Shown here: positions 57,810 to 64,000 of the stretch, one piece after another
How positions within the stretch are numbered: the stretch's first letter is position 1
How the letters are laid out: every line of letters starts with the position of its first letter
Source of the DNA: Adenophora triphylla var. japonica
Lineage: Eukaryota; Streptophyta; Magnoliopsida; Asterales; Campanulaceae
Direction: 5' to 3'
Length of the DNA stretch: 64,000 nt
Assembly (NCBI GenBank): GCA_022495995.1
Contig: JAFEMH010002562.1
Span: 62,001-126,000, forward strand
The notes under the pieces: model-generated
What the model was told of the DNA's origin: nothing
What the model saw: only the letters and a program-made list of their open reading frames with translations
The model's database searches: none
Position numbers and translations under genes: made by a program

Positions 57810-59175
57810 ATGTCTACTTCTCTTCCTGTCACCGAAGTCGAAATCAAGAAAACTAAGGCTGAACTCATCGAAGCCCTGCTTAGGATGAATGAACAAAGTA
57901 AGAAAATTGATGAGCAAAATGCCCAAATGGCCACCCTCATGCAAGAACTCCTTGAGATGAAAGTCAAGAAAGGAAGAACGCAAAAGAAGAAAGATGGATA
58001 CTCCTCCGATGAAGAGGAATCCTACCCCCAGAAGAATAGGAAAATCAAGAAGCCAAGCAAGAAAGAGGAAGAATTCGATCCATCCTCTTTCTCATCCTCA
58101 TCCGATGATGAGGGACATATCTCCAAGAGTACAAAGACCAAGAAGGAAGGTAGTGGTGAAACTATTAAGCTTGGTAACCATGTTACTAAGAACTACCTTG
58201 AGAAGAAACTTGCAACCCTTGACACTTCAAAGGGATCATTCGTCCCATTTGATCCCGATGCTATTCAAAAATCCATCACCAAGTTTCCACGCAAGTACAA
58301 GACACCCAATATTGCCAAGTTTAATGGCACTACTTGTCCTCGAGCTCATGTTGAGACCTACAATTGAGCTATGATTCCAATGGGCGTTGATAACACAATC
58401 TTGGCCCAATGCTTTCCTCAAACTTTGGAGGGTGCTGCAAGGGATTGATACATGTCTCTTCCTATGACTACAAGGTTTGACTGGTCGTCTGCATGTTTAG
58501 TCTTCCAAAGGCAGTTTGAAGACAACTCCACTTACCGCCCTACTAGGAGGGATCTTGAACAAACCAAGCAACATGCAAATGAGTCTTCTGCTGACTTTGA
58601 TAGAAGATGGAGACTCAAACTTACTGAAATTGTCGAAAGACCTACTCTCAAAGAGAAAATCTACATCTTCCTCCAATGCCTCCGTGATGAATTTCAAGAG
58701 AAGCTCGCCGGTAATTACTTTCCTAGTTTCAATGAACTTCATGAGTCCGAAATTAGGATCGATGAATTCCTAAAAAGTAAAAAGAAGGAAAGTACTTTTC
58801 GCTACAATAAGCCCACCACAAGTAAGGATGCTTCAGTCAATGCTATTGCATTCAACTGCCCCAACACCGACAAGTATTCTGATGTTCCTCCTCCCGAAAA
58901 GAAAAGGAGGCACTATGACAAACTTGAAGGAATCACTCAAGAAGAACTCTTCGATGTACTTGTCAAGAATGAAAAGATCAAACCAAGGGAAGGTGGTCCT
59001 CCTAGATATATGGGTCCTAATCATGTTCATCACTTATTCTGCAAGTATCACAACTTCACCGGTCACGACACAAACACTTGCCACCACTAGAAGGACATCA
59101 TCCAAGACCTCTTTGACAATGGAGAGTTAGAACGTCCCAACGTCATCACCAATCCTCTCCCTCATAATACATGAA
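57810..59175 (+). pseudogene. Ty3-type gag (retrotrans_gag) with nonsense codons
   Basis: Starts MSTSLPVTEVEIKKTKAELI. A coiled-coil (NEQSKKIDEQNAQMATLMQE) is followed by a Lys/Glu/Ser-rich linker. The gag core is FPRKYKTPNIAKFNGTT, then after breaks FQRQFEDNSTYRPTRRDLEQ and TKQHANESSADFDRRWRLK, and KEKIYIFLQCLRDEFQEKL. The end has CKYHNFTGHDTNTCHH, a C/H motif typical of this gag type. In-frame stops: TGA at 58,365, TGA at 58,446 (both where the family has Trp) and TAG at 59,088. Trp-to-TGA changes fit deamination of methylated cytosine. No pol follows. Confidence 0.88.
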
Positions 59176-60950
59176 GAAGATGAAGCTCCAAGAAGAAATC
59201 TACACTTACCACTTTGGGGCTACAACTATCCTCTCCCTCTCTCCTTTGATAGAAGTAGATTAGGTTTTAAATTTCCAAGTATGAACTCAAAGAGTCGTTC
59301 TGTCTTTCTAGTACTTCTCACCTCCTCTAGTTTGTGTCATCTAAACTATTGAGTATGTTTTTAATTTCTCCGTTAATCAAAGTCATTTTCTTTTCCTAAA
59401 CACTTTCCCTAAGGTTGTTCTACCTCATGAGTATCATTTAATTCATGCAAAATAATGGACCCTCCATTTCCTAAATCATAAAAAAAATAGAAACTTCTAA
59501 ACAAGTTTAAGAAGAAAGTTATCATTAGAAGGGTTGAGGGCTAAACATTACCCCTACTGAAAGTCAAAGGTCAACAAACGAAGAAAGTCAAAGGTTCTGA
59601 TGTCAACCTTCATTTCAAGAAGGGTGAGGCTACTCAATTCAAAGCTTTGAGAGTACAAAAAAACTCTCAAGCTTTCATCACCCCCACAACAAAGGTGAAA
59701 TTTCAAATGTATGAAGGACTCTCCCACAAAAAAGAGGAGTCAAGTGATACCAACAAAAGAAATGAATATTACTCAACATCCTCTTACAACAAGTGAAGAA
59801 GACTTTCAGTATCAAGGAAAATGTTTACCCTTAAGTCATACTAATGATTGGTTTTCTTCTCAAACTTATTTAGAAATTTCTAGATGATGCACGGTTCATT
59901 AAAAGGTAGAACAACTTTTCTAGATCTTTGAGCCAAGTAGCATTTCTTGTTGAGTCTAGAGGCTTCCTGTTAGCCACTCTCATACACACTCTTAAAATAC
60001 AAGCATCAAAACTGGGGCTTCCTAACATTTTGTCCCCCAGTCAATCTCTACTTCAACTCTTCAAAATAATCAAATCTGCATTAGGAGCTTTCCTCTTTGC
60101 TTCTCACTCTCATCATTAGAGAATACACTTCTCCAAAGAGTCAATCCTTGGATCACCTTCCAAAGAATAGAGTCCGTCTCTCCTCAGGTGACTTGAAATC
60201 TCATTTCTCTCTCCTCAATAAGATTTTCTCCGCTGAGTTCGCTTCGAGTTAACATACTATTTTAAAAAAAAAGACGCAAAAGATATGCTCACTAGATTGA
60301 AAACTCGAAAGGGCGGTCTAGGCAAAAACCAGGGCGCGTCACTGAAAAAAAATGATGAAAAAAATCAAGGACAAAGGGAGACTATTCTTCAACCTTCTTC
60401 ATCGAACATCATTCGATCCTCTTCAAATCAAATCAACAAGGAGAGCCTTCTTCGATCATCTTCAAATCAAAAGAGCAGCCTCACAAGCCTGTTCACAAAA
60501 TCATCTACCACATTCAAGCAAATTGGGGCTTGAGACAGGAAAGAGACTTGGACATAAAGCCGTTACGACAGTTGACAGATTTGTAGTCGTTTACCTACTG
60601 AGCCACGATTCAAGGGAAAATTAAGAATGAAGATTCGCAACAGGCCTAAATGTGTTCACATAAGGTCACTCATCGAAATTCAACAACAATGAAGAAATAG
60701 TACGGTACTCTCGCACGAGACAGTCTCGCTGACTAGCAACAGATTCTGCATCAACCTGATTTGGTCCCAACTTGTCAAACACAAGTTCACTCATATAGTT
60801 CACCCATCTCAAATATAAATCCATACAAATGTCCCTACATGTCCATATACCATATACTCATACCTAAACTCACCACCAAAATGACCAACCGGCCATTTAT
60901 ACGAATAGATGTGAGCACCACCACATAAGTCCTTAAAAACAACTAAAATC
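59176..60950 (+). other. Non-coding interior of the gag-only element
   Basis: No protease, RT or integrase motif in any frame. Short ORFs such as 60,285-60,533 (Ser-rich, with repeated SSSNQ) are not recognisable proteins. One more tctcgcacgaga palindrome lies at 60,709-60,720. Confidence 0.7.
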
Positions 60951-61077
60951 TGAAAAATCTATTTGGAATCTTTATGTGCTAACAGGTACATAAAGGTAAG
61001 AATCGTTCGGGTCCATCCGAGACCAGCATGCATATATCCTTGCATTACAGGAGCCGACAAAAACTCTACCTCAACCG

Positions 61078-61340
61078 AAAACTTCAAAGTCTGTGATGGC
61101 AGCAACGACAACAAAGTTCGTGACCTCGGCAACAACAGCGACACTTGTGACCTCAGGTGGAGCATCAACAAATTCTGCAACCTCGACAAACTTCAAAGTC
61201 CGTGAGCTCGGCAACATCAACAAAGTCTGTGACCTCAGGAAACTTCAAAGTCCGTGACCTCGGCAAAGTCAATAAAGTATGTGACCTCAGTAACTTTAAA
61301 GCCCATGACCTCGGCAATAACGGCAACGTCAGTAACCTAG
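61078..61340 (+). repeat. Degenerate minisatellite (about 40-60-bp unit)
   Basis: aacttcaaagtccgtgacctc, shortened in places, recurs five or more times with variable 'ggcaacaacagcaac' spacers. Mid-frame it reads VRDLG/VCDLR-type repeats in one phase, but without a coding context. Confidence 0.8.
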
Positions 61341-61735
61341 GGTGGCACATCATCAAAAATGGATATTTTCAGAATTGGGTCAAGTCCTTGATTTCTCAGT
61401 ATGAATTTATCCATGGTTCGAAAGCACTCAAACAACCTCAGCTACGTCAGTAACCTCGGGCGCCACACTTCAACAACTTCATCAACAAGCCAGGTATCAT
61501 CGGAATTGGGTCAAGTCCTTGATTCCTCAATACGATCTTACATTTTTTGTTTCAAATTTGCTTTTCAAAATGCTTTTCAAAATACCTAAAACAACCTTTT
61601 TATGTTTTGGAGTCGAACTACGTTTTGGTCTGATTCTCCGATAGAGATTCGTAGGCAGCCGTGCGGCACGACCATCCCAATGTTCAGAATGATGTCTTTT
61701 CTATCGACGACATGACTTCTTCCATAAGTCTTGTC

Positions 61736-61747
61736 GCCGAGGGGCTC
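61736..61747 (+). promoter_or_regulatory. Polypurine tract of the gag-only element
   Basis: gccgaggggctc ends at the first base of the 3' LTR. Confidence 0.6.
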
Positions 61748-62774
61748 TGTAGATACCCCATTCTGAAACAATAATTACATGATTACACTACTCTTCATCT
61801 CTCTTTTGTTTTTTGATGAAAGCATATTAGTTTCGTCATGTTTCATTAAGTTTCTAACTAACCTTGTTAGTTTTGGACCTAACTGACTAACGGAATAACT
61901 GAAGAGGACAGAATGGTCAATTGACTAGTTGTCCCGCGCGGGACATACGTGTCTCGCGCGAGATAACCCCTCTGCAGAATGTGCAGATTCACTTTCCTTG
62001 TCGATCTCAACCTTTTTTCTTGATAACTCTTCTCCACTCCGGGTCTCTATTGATCTTAGAGTTTTGGAAGCTTCTTTGGGAGAAATCCTAATCACTTGAG
62101 TCTCCTAATCTTGGTGATCAAGTAAATCAACCCCTATAAATACTTGATGACTTTCAGTATTTTAGACGACGGTCGAACCCCAAAAATTTACTGATTTCTC
62201 TCCTTGAAAGATTCCTGCAAATCACTCATAAGCATACACCTAAAACTCGTTTATCAACCTTTTTGATCAACGAACATCGAGGTTCAAGCCTAGAATCAAG
62301 GCAAAACTCTGTCCAAATCATTTCTCGACCGAGGAAGGAGGAGGAAAGCACTTAGAACCACGTTCTAAACCAAATACTCCCTAGACATAAGGTAAACTCC
62401 TATATTTTTACTTTCTCCTTCTCAATCCCTCTAATCGCTTTTAGAGTAGTGTAATTCTATCAAAATGGTTAGCCTTGAGTCTATTCAATCCATGGAGGTG
62501 ATCTCAAAGCATACATCACGACATTCCTAATTAAGAAATTAACTAGGGGTTTCTTATTCTTCTTTAATTATTACTTATTTTTTATTGATAATACTCAATT
62601 GGCAAGATCGATCTCCGGATTTGGTGGAATGGGTGCTCCTCGACCTTCCCATCCCATAAATTAACCCCCGAACCTTCGAATCTCTTAAAATTATTAAAAA
62701 AAGGTTTTTCTTATTGTTGTCCTAAATAAATATTAAGTGGCGACTCTGTGTTCATTAAAAATCGCATTGCTACA
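61748..62774 (+). repeat. 3' LTR of the gag-only element
   Basis: Starts tgtagataccccattctg and ends gctaca. It carries the palindrome pair gtcccgcgcgggac and tgtctcgcgcgagata at 61,930-61,963. Confidence 0.93.
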
Positions 62775-63105
62775 CCGAGCATCAGCTATATGGGGCTGAT
62801 TTTTGAAATTTTCAAATTTGATCCCTCTATTTTCATGAACTTTACTTTATGCCCCTTGTACTTCAAAATATGCACCTAAAACCTGTATAATCATAAAAAA
62901 TACCAACCTAGCGTAAAATACGTAATATATATATAATATAAAATATGAGAAGCTAAAATTATACTAAATGGGACTAAAATTAAAGTAAAAGATGCAATTA
63001 AAATACTATAAATGACTATAAAATAGTCATTTAGCAACTCGACTATTTAGAAACTCCCCCAAACTTAATCATTGCTTGTCCCCAAGCAAGTCTTGATTCA
63101 AAAAT

Positions 63106-63186
<81 letters not shown>
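63106..63186. repeat. (GA)n microsatellite, about 80 bp
   Basis: About 40 perfect AG units, just right of the inferred polypurine tract of the minus-strand LTR element. Confidence 0.97.
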
Positions 63187-63190
<4 letters not shown>

Positions 63191-64000
63191 AAATGACCAA
63201 AAAGAAAGAAAAAATAAATAAGTGCCTCCCTTTCAGATTTGAAGTGTTGTCAAAGATGTTGCCTTAAGAAAATGATTTTCTACATTGATTCATATCATCC
63301 AAAATTTGAAAGTATTTTCTAAAAAGATCTTTAAAGCATATTGGAGTCTAGACGAAAGAACTAAAAATTAACTTTGCATAAATAATTTTTTTCTAAGCAA
63401 AATTTTGGAAATGAAGATGCTTGGATTGAAAAAGACTTTTAAAATGAGAAAATATTTGTTATGCAACTTTAAGGACTTAAAATGATGATTTTCACTTTAG
63501 AAAGACACTTTAAAGATTTTAGCACAACAATTTTAAATCACGATTGATGGACGTGTTAATGGACGTGAAAAGGAAGGGGTCAAGGCTAGCATTTCAAGTA
63601 ACATTCTTAAAAGAAGATACAGGTTTTTGTAATGTCACATCTTGCTTTTTATTGTCTCACTCTAATAATGATTTATTTATTTTGATTTTCGAGTGGAGAA
63701 GTTTATTGAAGCAAGGTGTGCTTATTGTTATGCTTAACTAGCCTTGAAGATGAATGGAGGTAAAAAGTGATCCAAAAAGGTGCATAAAGAGATGAGTACC
63801 TTTCGAAAATGAATTTCAAAAATGAAAGTCCCGAAGCGCAAAAATAATCCTTTAAAAAATAATGATTAGTATCCAATGCTCCAAGATTTAAAAAAAAACA
63901 ATGCTTTTTGAGCAATTTTATTTATACTATATTAATCTATAATTATTTTATCTATCTCCCAATATACCCCTAAGTTTCAATTTCTAGGAAATGTTTTAAA
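63187..64000. other. Right-edge AT-rich DNA, no gene seen
   Basis: Probably interior of the minus-strand Ty3-like element; no protein motif on either strand. Short ORFs at 63,544 and 63,703 are not recognisable. Confidence 0.4.

Larger units (their letters stand above)
55688..62774 (+). mobile_element. Gag-only Ty3/gypsy-type LTR element (TR-GAG-like, 7.1 kb)
   Basis: Two LTRs (1,031 and 1,027 bp), a primer-binding-type sequence (gactctgctggggac), gag, then about 2.6 kb with no protease, RT or integrase before the 3' LTR. LTR ends are tgtaga and gctaca. Flanks are acgag/ccgag, a target duplication with one mismatch. Non-autonomous elements of this build (terminal repeat with gag) depend on partner elements for pol. 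Confidence 0.85.
53980..63062 (-). mobile_element. Probable minus-strand Ty3 (Athila-like) 3' LTR, split by the gag-only element
   Basis: The left end has ctagcaagtgtactagctac and 'gggtcgaatccacagag', like the preceding fragment. At the right, minus-strand 63,083-63,048 reads gcttggggacaagcaatg then aagtttgggggag, the usual polypurine-tract context just before an Athila-type 3' LTR. The gag-only element (55,688-62,774) sits inside with a short target duplication. Without it, the LTR would be about 2 kb. 55,010-55,210 and 55,600-55,690 carry GC-rich repeats. No coding sequence in view; the assignment is inferred. Confidence 0.4.

Noticed and set aside
60285..60624. Ser-rich ORF in the gag-only element as a pol remnant
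   Set aside because: No protease, RT or integrase motif; short repeats of SSSNQ only.
1..64000. tRNA, rRNA or small RNA genes
   Set aside because: No cloverleaf with A/B boxes and no rRNA sequence recognised by eye. A covariance-model scan would be needed to exclude degenerate copies.

Overview
The window is nuclear DNA from a flowering plant, most likely a core eudicot. The evidence is AT-rich sequence, intron-split genes with plant-like splice sites, a plant eIF3c gene, a plant cytochrome P450 relic, and plant-type transposons: Helitrons with RPA genes, a Stowaway MITE, an RTE LINE whose 3' end resembles Au SINEs, a Sirevirus-like Copia element, a Tork-like Copia fragment and a gag-only Ty3 element. 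The species cannot be named from the sequence. Almost all the DNA is mobile-element DNA; the only clear host gene is at the left edge.

Layout. 1-2.98 kb: 5' part of an eIF3c gene on the minus strand, running off the left edge. 3.0-5.65 kb: intergenic DNA with two minisatellite blocks and a broken P450 relic. 5,657-50,822: one plus-strand Helitron (Helitron 1), about 45 kb long because other elements landed in it. In order it holds a 5' promoter duplication, a multi-exon RPA70-like gene, about 4 kb of repeated exon-like modules on the opposite strand, and a Rep/helicase gene cut into three pieces. Piece 1 contains a Stowaway MITE (16,284-16,567). Pieces 1 and 2 are separated by an RTE LINE (18,053-35,691), which itself holds a 14.1-kb Sirevirus-like Copia element (19,995-34,126). 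Pieces 2 and 3 are separated by a second, minus-strand Helitron (Helitron 2, 36,757-48,934) sitting in an intron.

50.8-64 kb: a 5' LTR and gag/protease fragment of a Tork-like Copia element, then LTR-like DNA of probably Athila-type minus-strand elements. Into this a 7.1-kb Ty3-type element with LTRs and gag but no pol (55,688-62,774) has inserted.

How the parts relate. Target-site duplications and re-joined reading frames give the order of events. Helitron 1 came first. The MITE, the LINE and Helitron 2 landed in it independently, and the Copia element then landed in the LINE. Helitron 1 keeps the Rep HUH histidines, the two-tyrosine motif and the Walker A motif but has nonsense codons. Helitron 2 has lost the first HUH histidine and the Walker A Thr. 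Neither looks active.

Least explained: the repeated antisense exon-like modules in Helitron 1; an intact unrecognised 226-codon ORF antisense in Helitron 2; a strand-biased AACCGC hexamer repeated through the Copia element; reiterated GC-rich palindromes in the other LTR elements; and differences between the two Copia LTRs that cluster at CAG/CTG sites and may be sequencing errors.
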